Assembly (NCBI RefSeq): GCF_963674565.1 | Contig: NZ_OY771430.1 | Location: forward strand, 1,054,001 to 1,118,000 | Length of the DNA stretch: 64,000 nt | Source of the DNA: an uncultured Carboxylicivirga sp. | Lineage (GTDB): Bacteria > Bacteroidota > Bacteroidia > Bacteroidales > Marinilabiliaceae | Direction: 5' to 3' | Shown here: in pieces, positions 1 through 8,820 of the stretch | Layout: each line of letters begins with the position of its first letter | Position numbering within the stretch: the stretch's first letter is position 1 | Made by a program: the position numbers and the translations under genes | Notes under the pieces: generated by a model | Seen by the model: the letters and a program-made list of their open reading frames with translations, nothing else | The model's database searches: none | Told to the model about the DNA's origin: nothing

Positions 1-956
1 TGTAGGTTCTCAACACCAATCGATCCGGTTCCTGTATTAGCATCATATGCAAACTCAGGACCTTTACCAATATTGTATTCAGCCTGAAATCCAAAGGGCT
101 GAGGGTAGTAAATAATACTACCAGCAATACGCTGGTCTTTAAAGAGTTGATTTAATGCAGATGTTGAAGTGATTGTACCGTCATCCTTTCTTACTGTTAC
201 ATTATCAGAAACTGATGTGGCAACATATTGTCCGGTGTAACCTTGTATTCCTAATTCGAGATACTGGCCTGACTTAAATTCGAAAGGATAAGTAAAACGC
301 ATTGCAACATGAGGGAATTTTTCTGCATCAGGAACGGTGCTGTTTCCTCTTTGTCCGTTATAAAACATGGTATAAATCATGCCGTAATCTCCGGATCCTT
401 TCAGGCCTTTTTTCTTTAACTGGCTAAAGCGTTCACGAATTTCTTTTGGCGCATAATGCACTCCGATACCCATATCACGTTCATCCTTAACAGCACTGTT
501 AAGTGGATCGTTACGATCCAATGCCAATCGGTTTTGTGACGATTGAAGATTTTCAAAGCCATAAGGGATTTTACTTTGACCTCCTCTTACTCTCCATTCA
601 CCTGCTTCATCAAGAAAATAATCGAAATATGCATCTCTAAGCTGACCTAAATTTTTACCTTCTGCTGCAAAATCGGTTTGAAAATAGAAATATAACCGTG
701 GATGTATCTGCCCACTCACTTTCATACGCATCCGGCGAAGTGAGAAACCATCAAAGCCACCATAGGTTCTGTCTCCTTGCGGATTCTCCATATCCGCATT
801 GGTTTTTAACAGATCGTTATAGCGTAATTGCATATAACCACTGATTTTTACTTTATCAAACCACTCTTTTTTAGTAACAGTAGTTTGTTGTTCCTGGGCA
901 TACGTTATTTGTAAAAATGAAATTATAATAACAACTAGCCAAAGTTTTGTCTTCAT
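1..956 (-). CDS. Phosphate-selective porin O/P-like outer-membrane protein (3' part missing)
   Basis: The reading frame starts at ATG 956 and runs open off the left edge, so the C-terminus is missing. The first about 20 residues (MKTKLWLVVIIISFLQITYA) form a signal peptide. What follows is rich in alternating aromatic strands such as YMQLRYND, LYFYFQTDF and DYGMIYTMFYNG, as expected for an outer-membrane beta barrel. The GFSLRRMRMKVSG and YFDYFLDE segments resemble the porin O/P family (OprO/OprP type). It lies 50 bp downstream of a second porin and in the same direction as a phosphate permease, so a role in phosphate or other anion passage is inferred. Substrate is not shown by the sequence. 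Confidence 0.8.
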   Translation of the reverse strand, partial: MKTKLWLVVIIISFLQITYAQEQQTTVTKKEWFDKVKISGYMQLRYNDLLKTNADMENPQGDRTYGGFDGFSLRRMRMKVSGQIHPRLYFYFQTDFAAEGKNLGQLRDAYFDYFLDEAGEWRVRGGQSKIPYGFENLQSSQNRLALDRNDPLNSAVKDERDMGIGVHYAPKEIRERFSQLKKKGLKGSGDYGMIYTMFYNGQRGNSTVPDAEKFPHVAMRFTYPFEFKSGQYLELGIQGYTGQYVATSVSDNVTVRKDDGTITSTSALNQLFKDQRIAGSIIYYPQPFGFQAEYNIGKGPEFAYDANTGTGSIGVENL

Positions 957-1006
957 TATTCCTGTGTTTTATTAATAAAAAAGGCAATTGGTTAGGCTGT
1001 TTTTAA

Positions 1007-2026
1007 CTAAAAGCGTACTTCAAGATTGAAGAATAGCTGACCTGTCTCTACCGGATCATCATTATTTGAATGATGGTGCTGATAGTTAATTGATGTATTT
1101 ATTCTTTTAGGAACTAATTTATATTCAATTCCTGCAAATATATCTTCACCATCTTTACTTTTCCAACTTTCAATATGACTGGCTTGATCAGCATCAGCAT
1201 TGTTTTCATAACTGAAATGAGAATTCATACCATCAACACGGGCAAAAACACCAAAACGAGGCGTGAAATTATATTGTGAAAAGACTGAATAGGCATTTCT
1301 GTCATGACCTTCAAAATAAGCAAAGTTTTCTTGATGAGTATATTCAACTCCTAATGTGAAGGCATCCAAATCAAGACCAATAAAACCTGTAAAAGATGCC
1401 AAATGAACATCTAAACTTGAATAATCTGAATATACTCTTCCAATAAGTTTTTTATCAAGGAACCAGCCTGTTACACCTAAACTGCCTCTGAAAGCATCAT
1501 CTTGTTGTAGCTGTTTGTAACCTTCGCCATTAAATAAAGCTAAGTCAACTGAAAACTGATCTGCTCTGTATTGTCCTGAAACACCTACGTCAGCACTAAA
1601 ATCGAACTTTTGTCGATCCAGCATTGAAGGTAAAATATAACGTTTACCCCAAAGACTTTCCTGTACCTTAAATTGATAAGTATCGTGTAAACCAAAGGCT
1701 GCAAACCATGGACCTTTTTCGTAATACAATGCTGCTGTTTTGAAGAACACATATTGTGACAGAGCATCTTCGATTACAAATTCACTACCTCCAACATCTA
1801 TGCGAACATGAGCTCTGAATTCCTCTGTAATCTGGTAATTATATCCAAAATAAGCTCTTTTAAGCTCAAAAGCTTTTTCATTTCCGTCGCCAATAAGATC
1901 TGTACTAAAATCTGTAAAGATACGACCTTCAATTCGGCCACTCGGCTTAAATTCTTCTTGTTGCTGGGCTATAATACAATTAGCCCACATGGCTGAAATA
2001 GCCATGATTACCATAATTTTTTTCAT
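1007..2026 (-). CDS. Outer-membrane porin, OprP-like beta barrel
   Basis: A 339-residue protein from ATG 2026. A TTG 12 bases upstream is in frame, but it lies inside the purine-rich ribosome site GGGAGG just before this ATG, so the ATG is preferred. Residues 1 to about 20 are a signal peptide ending near IIAQQ. The rest alternates aromatic and polar residues in strand-sized blocks and ends in LFFNLEVRF, a terminal-Phe signature for BAM-inserted barrels. The opening strand (GRIEGRIFTDFSTD) and the strand RAYFGYNYQI resemble porin O/P family proteins. It sits between the pit gene and a second porin on the same strand, pointing to anion or phosphate uptake. A strong terminator separates it from pit, so expression may be only partly shared. 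Confidence 0.75.
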   Translation of the reverse strand: MKKIMVIMAISAMWANCIIAQQQEEFKPSGRIEGRIFTDFSTDLIGDGNEKAFELKRAYFGYNYQITEEFRAHVRIDVGGSEFVIEDALSQYVFFKTAALYYEKGPWFAAFGLHDTYQFKVQESLWGKRYILPSMLDRQKFDFSADVGVSGQYRADQFSVDLALFNGEGYKQLQQDDAFRGSLGVTGWFLDKKLIGRVYSDYSSLDVHLASFTGFIGLDLDAFTLGVEYTHQENFAYFEGHDRNAYSVFSQYNFTPRFGVFARVDGMNSHFSYENNADADQASHIESWKSKDGEDIFAGIEYKLVPKRINTSINYQHHHSNNDDPVETGQLFFNLEVRF

Positions 2027-2110
2027 TTTTCCTCCCAATAAATGATGAAATATTATTTAAGCCCCAATTCCCAGTAAGGCTTATTTTTAATACAGTTAAG
2101 AGATAGGTAA

Positions 2111-2150
2111 TAAAAATATTAAGAAGCTGTAACATACAGCTTCTTAATAT
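2111..2150 (-). terminator. Strong intrinsic terminator after pit
   Basis: A perfect 15-bp inverted repeat (arms 2116-2130 and 2136-2150, 5-nt loop) lies just past the pit stop codon. On the minus strand it is followed by TTTTA (2115-2111). It should end, or attenuate, transcription between the permease and the porin genes. Confidence 0.85.
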
Positions 2151-2159
2151 AGTAGTGTA

Positions 2160-4418
2160 TTAGTTTTTCTGGAAATCTACAAAATCGCGTTGTGCCTTTG
2201 TTAAATTAATCATGTGCAACAATAGATTTTGTGTTTCATGCATAATGTTTAAGTATAGCAGGCTAACCTTTGTACCAGCCTTTTCATTCTTGATACGTTT
2301 TAGCTGAGCTTTACGATATCCACGAATAGACTCAAGAATTGACTCTCTTTTTTCCATTAGATCGTCCAATTTATCGTAATCATTGGTTTTAATAACCGAA
2401 ACCATTTCAGCAATAAATTTCTGTATTGCAGCACTCAGGTTATTTAAATCCTCAAATTGCTCAGGTTTGAATATTCTGTGATTGTTATCAAGGTGAATGT
2501 AACAAGGTTCAGAAATAAATGAAAGACAGTGTGCAGTTTCTCTTAAATAATCAATAACCTGAACGTAGTAAAGACTTGAGTCAATTGATTGCTCCTGCAG
2601 TTTCATTACTGTAGGATAAACATTGCTCTTAAGTTTCTTCGTTTTCTTATTAATATTTTTAACAGTCTTATTAATTTCTTTTAAAGCTTTTCTGTCTTCA
2701 GCTTCGAAATCATGTAAGGTCTGTGAATAAATTTCTGAAATACGTTCCAACGTCTGAGTTACACTATTTGTACATTTCGTTAGAACTTTCTCAGCTGGAA
2801 TCTCGCCTTCAACTTCTTCAATTTCATATTCCACCACTTCGGTTTCAACTGTTTGTTCTTTTTTAGGTTTCAGGTGTGTTCTGAAAACCATGAATAAGGC
2901 AAAAATAAGAAGAACAGCAATCATCCAAAGACCGGCCCAACTGATTAACATAGCCATTACAAATGCAGCAGTAAAAGCCGAGAAAGCTGTGAAGAACCAT
3001 CCTCCGATAACTGACAGTACACCCGTGATACGATAAACTGCACTTTCACGCCCCCATGCACGATCGGCAAGTGAACTACCCATGGCAACCATAAAAGTTA
3101 CATAAGTGGTAGATAAAGGAAGTTTCATGTTGGTAGCCAACGAAATCAAAATACTGGCTACAACTAAATTAACGGATGCTCTAAGCATATCAAATGCAGG
3201 AGCTTCTTTTCCAAGCTTTTTACGTCTTTCATCGTAGTTGGTAGAATCAAATTGTTTATTGATGCTATTTTTTATTCTCTCAGGCAGAAAGCTGTTAAGA
3301 GCGTTAGAAGTGTTAATAGAAGCACGAACGATTGAACGAGCTAGTATTGATGATCCAAAACGCTCATCACCTTCTTGCTGGCGACTTAAGTCAAGAGAAG
3401 TCTTAACAACTGCTTTCGCTTTTTTAGATGTCCATAAAGTGACAACCATTACCAGTCCGGCAATAATCAGCATGTAAGTTGGTGTAGCAACCTTACCAGC
3501 AAGAGCTTCCATGCTTACACTTCCAGGTTCCATTCCTGCTTTCTGGAAAATATGGAATGATTCAAAACCAGCTAAAGGTACACCAATAAAGTTTACAAGG
3601 TCGTTACCAGAGAAAGCCATAGCCAATGCAAATGTACCGGCTAATACAATTATTTTAAGAATATCTATCTTGAAAATAAGTTTTAAAATCTGAAGTAATA
3701 CAGTCCAGCCAACCAAACTAACAGCAATTATGGTCATGCCATTGTGCTTAATCCAGTCTTTTGTTGCATCATCGATAAATGTAACTGTTTTTGCACCTTT
3801 AACAAGAATAAAATAGGTAATGGCTGTGATGGCTATACCACCATAAATGGCTCCAAAATAGCTTAGGCGTTTGTCGTAATCGAACGAAAAGATCATTCGG
3901 GTAATGTACTGAACCAGAGCACCCACAGAAAAGGAGATAACAACTGATAACAGAATACCTGAAATGATACCCAAAGCTTTAGCAGTGTTAATGTACTGAC
4001 TGATACTCATGCTTGGATCGTTGCTCACCTTTACCAATGAAACAGCTACTGCGGCACCCAAAATTTCAAATACAATTGAAACAGTGGTGGATGTAGGCAT
4101 CCCAAATGTGTTGAATAAATCCAGAAGAATCACGTCCGTAATCATTACGGCTAAGAAGATGATCATTATCTCATCAAAGAAGAAGAACTGAGGATTAAAT
4201 ATCCCCTTACGGGCAACTTCCATCATTCCGCTGGAAAAAGTAGCTCCAACAAGAATACCAATTGCAGCAACCACCATAATTATAGTGTATGGAGCAGCTT
4301 TGGCTCCTATTGCTGAATTCAAAAAGTTAACGGCATCATTACTAACGCCAACAATTAAGTCAGAAATGGCTAATGCAAATAATACAATAACCAGAATTAA
4401 ATAGATATTTTCCATCAA
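2160..4418 (-). CDS. PiT-family inorganic phosphate transporter with C-terminal PhoU-like domain
   Basis: A 752-residue inner-membrane permease. Two copies of the family signature are visible: SNDAVNFLNSAIG near residue 27 and GNDLVNFIGVPLAG near residue 273, matching the inverted duplicated PiT/SLC20 fold. Hydrophobic helices fill residues 1-180, 190-340 and 410-535. From about residue 570 to the end the protein is soluble and helical (TQTLERISEIYSQTLHDFEA onward), resembling the PhoU/DUF47 helical bundle usually encoded separately beside pit. The expected activity is cation-coupled phosphate import. The gene has an exact TAnnTTTG promoter element and an upstream triple repeat with Pho-box spacing. 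Porins follow downstream. Confidence 0.93.
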   Translation of the reverse strand: MMENIYLILVIVLFALAISDLIVGVSNDAVNFLNSAIGAKAAPYTIIMVVAAIGILVGATFSSGMMEVARKGIFNPQFFFFDEIMIIFLAVMITDVILLDLFNTFGMPTSTTVSIVFEILGAAVAVSLVKVSNDPSMSISQYINTAKALGIISGILLSVVISFSVGALVQYITRMIFSFDYDKRLSYFGAIYGGIAITAITYFILVKGAKTVTFIDDATKDWIKHNGMTIIAVSLVGWTVLLQILKLIFKIDILKIIVLAGTFALAMAFSGNDLVNFIGVPLAGFESFHIFQKAGMEPGSVSMEALAGKVATPTYMLIIAGLVMVVTLWTSKKAKAVVKTSLDLSRQQEGDERFGSSILARSIVRASINTSNALNSFLPERIKNSINKQFDSTNYDERRKKLGKEAPAFDMLRASVNLVVASILISLATNMKLPLSTTYVTFMVAMGSSLADRAWGRESAVYRITGVLSVIGGWFFTAFSAFTAAFVMAMLISWAGLWMIAVLLIFALFMVFRTHLKPKKEQTVETEVVEYEIEEVEGEIPAEKVLTKCTNSVTQTLERISEIYSQTLHDFEAEDRKALKEINKTVKNINKKTKKLKSNVYPTVMKLQEQSIDSSLYYVQVIDYLRETAHCLSFISEPCYIHLDNNHRIFKPEQFEDLNNLSAAIQKFIAEMVSVIKTNDYDKLDDLMEKRESILESIRGYRKAQLKRIKNEKAGTKVSLLYLNIMHETQNLLLHMINLTKAQRDFVDFQKN

Positions 4419-4448
4419 AAAATGTATTTAGAATTCTTTTTCGCGAGG

Positions 4449-4456
4449 CAAACATA
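4449..4456 (-). promoter_or_regulatory. Candidate -7 promoter element for pit
   Basis: The minus strand reads TATGTTTG here, an exact match to the Bacteroidota -7 consensus TAnnTTTG. It lies 31-38 bp before the pit start codon, leaving a short leader. The -33 region (TTAG about 20 bp upstream) is weak. Confidence 0.6.
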
Positions 4457-4489
4457 GTTAGTGATATTAAATCTAAGGTTGATTTAAAA

Positions 4490-4517
4490 TTAAACGAATG
4501 TTAACTTTACGTTAACT
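4490..4517. promoter_or_regulatory. Pho-box-like array: three hexamers with 11-bp period
   Basis: The plus strand shows TTAAAC (4490), TTAACT (4501) and TTAACT (4512), each separated by 5 bp, so the period is exactly 11 bp. This is the architecture of PhoB/PhoP binding sites, and the hexamers resemble the TTAACA-like repeats bound by Bacillus PhoP. The array lies upstream of the pit -7 element, where an activator would bind. The same stretch also reads as an imperfect inverted repeat (4496-4522), so a dimeric operator is the alternative. Confidence 0.5.
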
Positions 4518-4619
4518 CATTCAATATATATATTATTTGTTGAGAAAACAAGGGCTTTTTAAATCAGGATTTACACATATTTAACCTAATACTATTCTGA
4601 TATTCTTAAAAGGTTTTTA

Positions 4620-4627
4620 TACTTTTG
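4620..4627 (+). promoter_or_regulatory. Candidate -7 promoter element for the LysE-type gene
   Basis: TACTTTTG is an exact TAnnTTTG match. It overlaps the 5' end of the longest open frame for the LysE-type protein, so the real start codon must be downstream (ATG 4700 preferred). Confidence 0.55.
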
Positions 4628-4699
4628 CGAGACTTTTTGCCAAAGAAGGGAATGATATTAACCAGTTTTGATGGATATGGCATTTATAGATTGGGATTA

Positions 4700-5347
4700 A
4701 TGAGCTTGGAGTATATAATAGATGGTATAATTATTGGGATATCTGCATCGATTCCGTTAGGGCCTATCGGTGTATTGGTAATTCAACGTACGCTCAATAA
4801 AGGCAGGATGTCTGGCTTTTTCTCAGGGCTGGGCGCTGCATTGTCAGATACTATCTATGCTATTATTGCAGGTTTTAGTCTTTCATTTATAGTTGGTTTT
4901 ATCGAAACCCAGATGTTATGGATTCAGATAGTTGGAGCATTGGTGTTAATTGGACTTGGACTAAAGATATTTTTTAATAATCCGGCGGTTCAATTACGAA
5001 GGCAAAAGAAAAGAAGCACCAGCTTATTTCAGGATATGGCATCTACCTTTATACTAACCATTGCCAATCCATTGGCGGTATTTTTGTTTTTGGCTTTTTT
5101 TGCCAGTTTCAGGGTGGTTGATGCCAGGCAGGAACTATTTGATCGTTTCTTGTTAATATTAGGTGTTTTTACAGGAGCCAGTACCTGGTGGTTTACCCTC
5201 AGTTCCCTGATAAATATGCTCAGATCAAAAATTAATTTACGTCGTTTATTCTGGCTTAATAAAATAGCAGGAAGTGTGATTATTGTTTTGGTTTGTATTG
5301 CCTTTATTGTTTGGATAGGCAATGAATATCTATGGCAAACTACCTGA
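4700..5347 (+). CDS. LysE-family amino-acid/metabolite exporter
   Basis: A 215-residue, very hydrophobic protein with about six membrane segments. The N-terminal helix carries IGISASIPLGPIGVLVIQ, with the proline-rich P-x-G-P feature of LysE/RhtB translocators, followed by GFFSGLGAALSDTIYA. Family members export amino acids or related small solutes using the proton gradient; the substrate cannot be read from sequence. The frame is open from 4625 via a TTG, but a good promoter element overlaps that start. ATG 4700 gives the normal family length (about 205-215) and begins directly before the first helix. It faces away from pit and converges on the thioesterase gene. Confidence 0.85.
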   Translation: MSLEYIIDGIIIGISASIPLGPIGVLVIQRTLNKGRMSGFFSGLGAALSDTIYAIIAGFSLSFIVGFIETQMLWIQIVGALVLIGLGLKIFFNNPAVQLRRQKKRSTSLFQDMASTFILTIANPLAVFLFLAFFASFRVVDARQELFDRFLLILGVFTGASTWWFTLSSLINMLRSKINLRRLFWLNKIAGSVIIVLVCIAFIVWIGNEYLWQTT

Positions 5348-5353
5348 TTTCTA

Positions 5354-5758
5354 TTAGAAATATTTTTCCAACAGATTTTTAAGTATCTCCGGTATTCGGG
5401 TCGGACGACGATTATCAGCCCTCATAAATGCTAGTTGGCAATATCCTTCATTAATTAAATAACCATCCTGGTTGTGTATTTTATGATCAAACCGAATTTT
5501 ACTGGTTGGCATTTCTTTCACAAGGGTTTTTATTGTCAGTGTATCTTCAAAATGAGCAGGGCGATGATATTTTGAATAAAGATCAATTACGGGCATCATA
5601 ATTCCTTCAGCTTCCAATTGTTTATATGACATACCAAACTCGTTTAACCATTCAGTGCGTCCTAGTTCATAATAAATTGGATAGTTAGCATTATTTACAA
5701 TGCCCATCTGATCTGTTTCGCAGTATCGAACCTTTATGATACTTATACTTTCTACCAT
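5354..5758 (-). CDS. Acyl-CoA thioesterase, YbgC/4-hydroxybenzoyl-CoA type
   Basis: A 134-residue single hotdog domain. The N-terminus VRYCETDQMGIVNNANYPIY aligns with the family signature (R-Y-x-E-T-D-x-M-G) whose Asp is catalytic. The YYELGRTEWL stretch is the start of the central hotdog helix. It should hydrolyse an acyl-CoA or aryl-CoA thioester in the cytosol; chain preference is not visible. Only 1 bp separates it from the upstream SDR gene, so the two are almost certainly co-transcribed and may act on related fatty-acyl or aldehyde substrates. Confidence 0.87.
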   Translation of the reverse strand: MVESISIIKVRYCETDQMGIVNNANYPIYYELGRTEWLNEFGMSYKQLEAEGIMMPVIDLYSKYHRPAHFEDTLTIKTLVKEMPTSKIRFDHKIHNQDGYLINEGYCQLAFMRADNRRPTRIPEILKNLLEKYF

Positions 5759-5759
5759 G

Positions 5760-6569
5760 CTATTTAAAAGGTGAGTCCGGTTCTTTTGCCATATGATTAT
5801 AGGTCAACTTACGTAGTAAACCTGGAGCAAACTTCTTAAGAAAGACAGTTACTTTTCCTTCAACAAAAGTGAGGATTAATGTTGGTTTTCGTTTGATAAT
5901 TGCTTTTGCCATATGACGAGCTACTTCTTCAGCTGTCATCATTTTCTCTTCTTTGCGTGGCGTTTCTCCCTGATGAGTTCCATCTGCTGTAAGGGCTGCT
6001 TTTCTTACATTAGATGCTGTGAAGCCCGGAGCAGCAATTAATACATGTAAACCGGTTTTTAAGTTTTCAACCCTTAGAGCTTCTAAGAAACCATGCATTG
6101 CAAATTTTGAAGAAGAATAACCTGTACGTGCTGGTAGCCCTACATACCCTGCTATAGAAGAAACTCCTACAACAGAACCTTTTTGTTCCAGCAGATAGGG
6201 TAATGCATATTTAGTGGAATAAACGGTTCCCCAGAAGTTTACATCCATCAATTGCTTAATAACGCTTAAGTCAACATCTTTGAATAAAGCTCTCATTGAG
6301 ATGCCGGCATTATTAATTAGAATATCAATTTTACCAAAAGCCTTAACTGTTTCATCTATCATATGTTTACAGTCAGCTTCGACACTAACATCGGTTTTAA
6401 TTGTGATAACCTCAGTACCTTTTTCTTGTAATTCAACTTTGATATCCCGAAGTTTATCTTCACTTCGGGCTGCCAAAGCCAATTTACCTCCTCTTTCAGC
6501 AAATTCTCTGGCACATGCTAATCCAATACCTGATGAAGCACCTGTTATAATGATGACTTTATTGTACAT
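5760..6569 (-). CDS. Short-chain dehydrogenase/reductase (classical SDR)
   Basis: A 269-residue protein. The Rossmann fingerprint TGASSGIG starts at residue 9, NNAG is near residue 87, and the catalytic block has VSSIAG followed by YSSSKF (the Y-x3-K pair) near residue 155. This is an NAD(P)-dependent oxidoreductase of the classical SDR type. The C-terminal part with VFLKKFAPGLLRKL is typical of the DltE/YqjQ-like subgroup that acts on long-chain or lipid-like substrates, but this assignment is inference. It forms a two-gene unit with the hotdog thioesterase, with 1 bp between them. Confidence 0.88.
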   Translation of the reverse strand: MYNKVIIITGASSGIGLACAREFAERGGKLALAARSEDKLRDIKVELQEKGTEVITIKTDVSVEADCKHMIDETVKAFGKIDILINNAGISMRALFKDVDLSVIKQLMDVNFWGTVYSTKYALPYLLEQKGSVVGVSSIAGYVGLPARTGYSSSKFAMHGFLEALRVENLKTGLHVLIAAPGFTASNVRKAALTADGTHQGETPRKEEKMMTAEEVARHMAKAIIKRKPTLILTFVEGKVTVFLKKFAPGLLRKLTYNHMAKEPDSPFK

Positions 6570-6909
6570 TTTTATTATTTATTATTTCAGCGTGAAAATA
6601 ATGAAATGATGTTTAAATTCTGGAAAGACCTTTCTTTTTCTTTGTCTGAATAAAAAGATTATCAGATTAATTTCTTATTAAAATAGCAGAGAATCTCCTT
6701 AAAGAGTTATAATTATGTTATGATCTCATAATTAAGAATTAAACTATTGGAACAGATTGTTAAGATGTTTGAAACTTGCTTAATATTAGTGAAATACGTA
6801 ACTTAAATACGGAAAATGAGTATATAAATAGTGAGTCTGGGGAATATAAAGACAAATCAATTTTATACTTGAATATTTGATAAGACTACAGTAGTTTTAA
6901 AGGGGAACA
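6570..6909. other. Intergenic region between divergent SDR and chemoreceptor genes
   Basis: These 340 bp are AT-rich and hold no open frame of interest. Both flanking genes start outward from it, so it should hold two promoters. Only approximate -7 matches are seen (for example TATACTTG at about 6864 for the chemoreceptor). Confidence 0.5.
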
Positions 6910-8754
6910 ATGGAAAAAAGCATTTTTAAATCACGTCTGGCTCGTAGAATCTACTTGTCAGTTACGATATCTATTACTATTTCAGTTTCAATTCTTATTG
7001 TATTATCTACTAATCACAGTTTAAAACAGATAAAAATTAATACCATAAATGAATTGGCTTCAATTTCTCATGAAAGAAGTAAGAATTTCGATTCAAAGTT
7101 TAAAGATTTAAAGATTTTGGCTCAATCCATTTCTGATGATCTGTATATCCATGAATTTTTTATTGAATGCGCAGATGGTAATATCGATGAAGATAAGCGC
7201 CATATGATTCGTAGAACCTTGAATCATGAATTGCAATTGCAAAACAAGATCATGGAAAATATATTCTTCACATACGATGGAACTGTCTTAATTGATGGTT
7301 TGATGGGGGCATCTGAAGGATATAATGCTAAGGAAGACAAAACCAACACATGGTATGAGGACACCTACGGGAAAAGAGAACCTTCATTAGGTAATATTAC
7401 TATTTCACCTATAACAGGGGATCCTGTTGTATTGGTAAGTAATCCTCTGGTTGATGAAAATGATGAACTCTTATCCTTATTTGCTATAGCTATAAAACTG
7501 AACGGATTTTCATTAGATATACTTGATAATATAGAAGGAAAAGAATACCGGACTATAATTGTGGATAATACAGGAAACGTTGTTGCTTCGAGAGATACCT
7601 CAATGATTTTTAACCTAAATCTTCATTTTGATGATGAGTCATTAGGAGAATTAGCTGAACAAATTAGTACCAGCAATACTGGAAGTGGTTTCTTTACCTT
7701 AAATGGTAATGATTATATAGGCGTGTTTAATAAAATGGAAAATGATTTAATGGCCTTAACATATACTCCTGTAAGTGTTTATCAAAAACCAATCAGGACA
7801 AATGTAATAGGATCTGTTGTCATTTTATTGATCTTTATTGTATTGGGCAGTACCTATGCATACTTCTTATCAGCAAGAGTAACACGACCAATAATAAAAT
7901 TGAATGATTTAATTAATCGAATGTCACAAGGTGATTTATCTGGCAAGTCTGATGTGAATACAAAAGATGAATTAGGTGAGTTGTCGAATGCCTATAATCT
8001 GATGGTTGACAAATTAACCGAGATTGTAGATGGAATACAGAATAGTGCCGGCCAGATTGAAAGGGGGACATCTGAAATTGCAAAAAGTGCAATGAATATT
8101 TCGCAAGGTGCAACAGAACAGGCATCCTCACTCGAAGAAATATCTTCGGTTGTAGAAGAAATAACCGGTTCAATTGGTCAGAATACAGATAACTCAGTTA
8201 ATACAGATAAGATTTCCAGGAATGCTGCTTTAGAAATGTCTGGAGTGAAAGATGAATCTTCCAAGGCGGTACAAGCGAACCAGGCAATATCGGAAAAAAT
8301 AAAAATCATTTCAGATATTGCGGCTCAAACCAATATTCTGGCTTTAAATGCTGCTGTTGAAGCTGCACGAGCTGGTGATCATGGTAAAGGATTTGCGGTG
8401 GTTGCAGGTGAAGTTCGAAAACTGGCCGAATTAAGCAATGGAGCTGCCAAGGAGATAGTTGAATTGGCTAATCAAAGTTACCAATTATCACAAAGTTCGT
8501 TGGACAGACTAACATTGTTGTTACCTGAAATTGAGAAAACATCAAACTTAGTACAGGAAATTGCTGCAGCCAGTCAGGAGCAAAATAATGGAGTTAATCA
8601 GGTAAATGGAGCTATTCAGGAGTTGAATAATGTTACGCAACAAAATTCAGTAGCATCCGAAGAATTGGCATCATCATCCGAGGAATTGGCCTCTCAGGCT
8701 GTAGGTTTGAATCAGGCAATTGCATTTTTTAAAACACAAGAAAATAAGATATAG
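6910..8754 (+). CDS. Methyl-accepting chemotaxis protein
   Basis: A 614-residue chemoreceptor preceded by a purine-rich site (AAAGGGG). A first membrane helix spans about residues 13-31, a periplasmic sensor of dCACHE-like size fills about 35-290, and a second helix spans about 297-320. A HAMP segment follows (TRPIIKLNDLINRMSQGDLS). The signalling hairpin tip is clear: AAQTNILALNAAVEAARAG and FAVVAGEVRKLAELS. It would relay ligand binding to CheA/CheW, none of which is encoded in this window. Several Gln/Glu pairs flank the tip as possible methylation sites. No CheB/CheR docking pentapeptide is seen at the C-terminus. Confidence 0.95.
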   Translation: MEKSIFKSRLARRIYLSVTISITISVSILIVLSTNHSLKQIKINTINELASISHERSKNFDSKFKDLKILAQSISDDLYIHEFFIECADGNIDEDKRHMIRRTLNHELQLQNKIMENIFFTYDGTVLIDGLMGASEGYNAKEDKTNTWYEDTYGKREPSLGNITISPITGDPVVLVSNPLVDENDELLSLFAIAIKLNGFSLDILDNIEGKEYRTIIVDNTGNVVASRDTSMIFNLNLHFDDESLGELAEQISTSNTGSGFFTLNGNDYIGVFNKMENDLMALTYTPVSVYQKPIRTNVIGSVVILLIFIVLGSTYAYFLSARVTRPIIKLNDLINRMSQGDLSGKSDVNTKDELGELSNAYNLMVDKLTEIVDGIQNSAGQIERGTSEIAKSAMNISQGATEQASSLEEISSVVEEITGSIGQNTDNSVNTDKISRNAALEMSGVKDESSKAVQANQAISEKIKIISDIAAQTNILALNAAVEAARAGDHGKGFAVVAGEVRKLAELSNGAAKEIVELANQSYQLSQSSLDRLTLLLPEIEKTSNLVQEIAAASQEQNNGVNQVNGAIQELNNVTQQNSVASEELASSSEELASQAVGLNQAIAFFKTQENKI

Positions 8755-8786
8755 GACAATATTTAGGGTTGGGTTAGTAATAATGA

Positions 8787-8815
8787 GGGCTGTTCATAAG
8801 AACAGCTCTTTTTTT
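8787..8815 (+). terminator. Intrinsic terminator after the chemoreceptor gene
   Basis: Arms 8787-8795 and 8800-8808 form a 9-bp stem with one G-T pair and an ATAA loop, followed by seven T residues (8809-8815). Confidence 0.85.
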
Positions 8816-8820
8816 GTTTT

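Noticed and set aside
4496..4522. Imperfect inverted repeat as the main operator of pit
   Set aside because: It needs a 2-nt bulge, while the direct-repeat reading gives three hexamers with exact spacing, so the latter is preferred.
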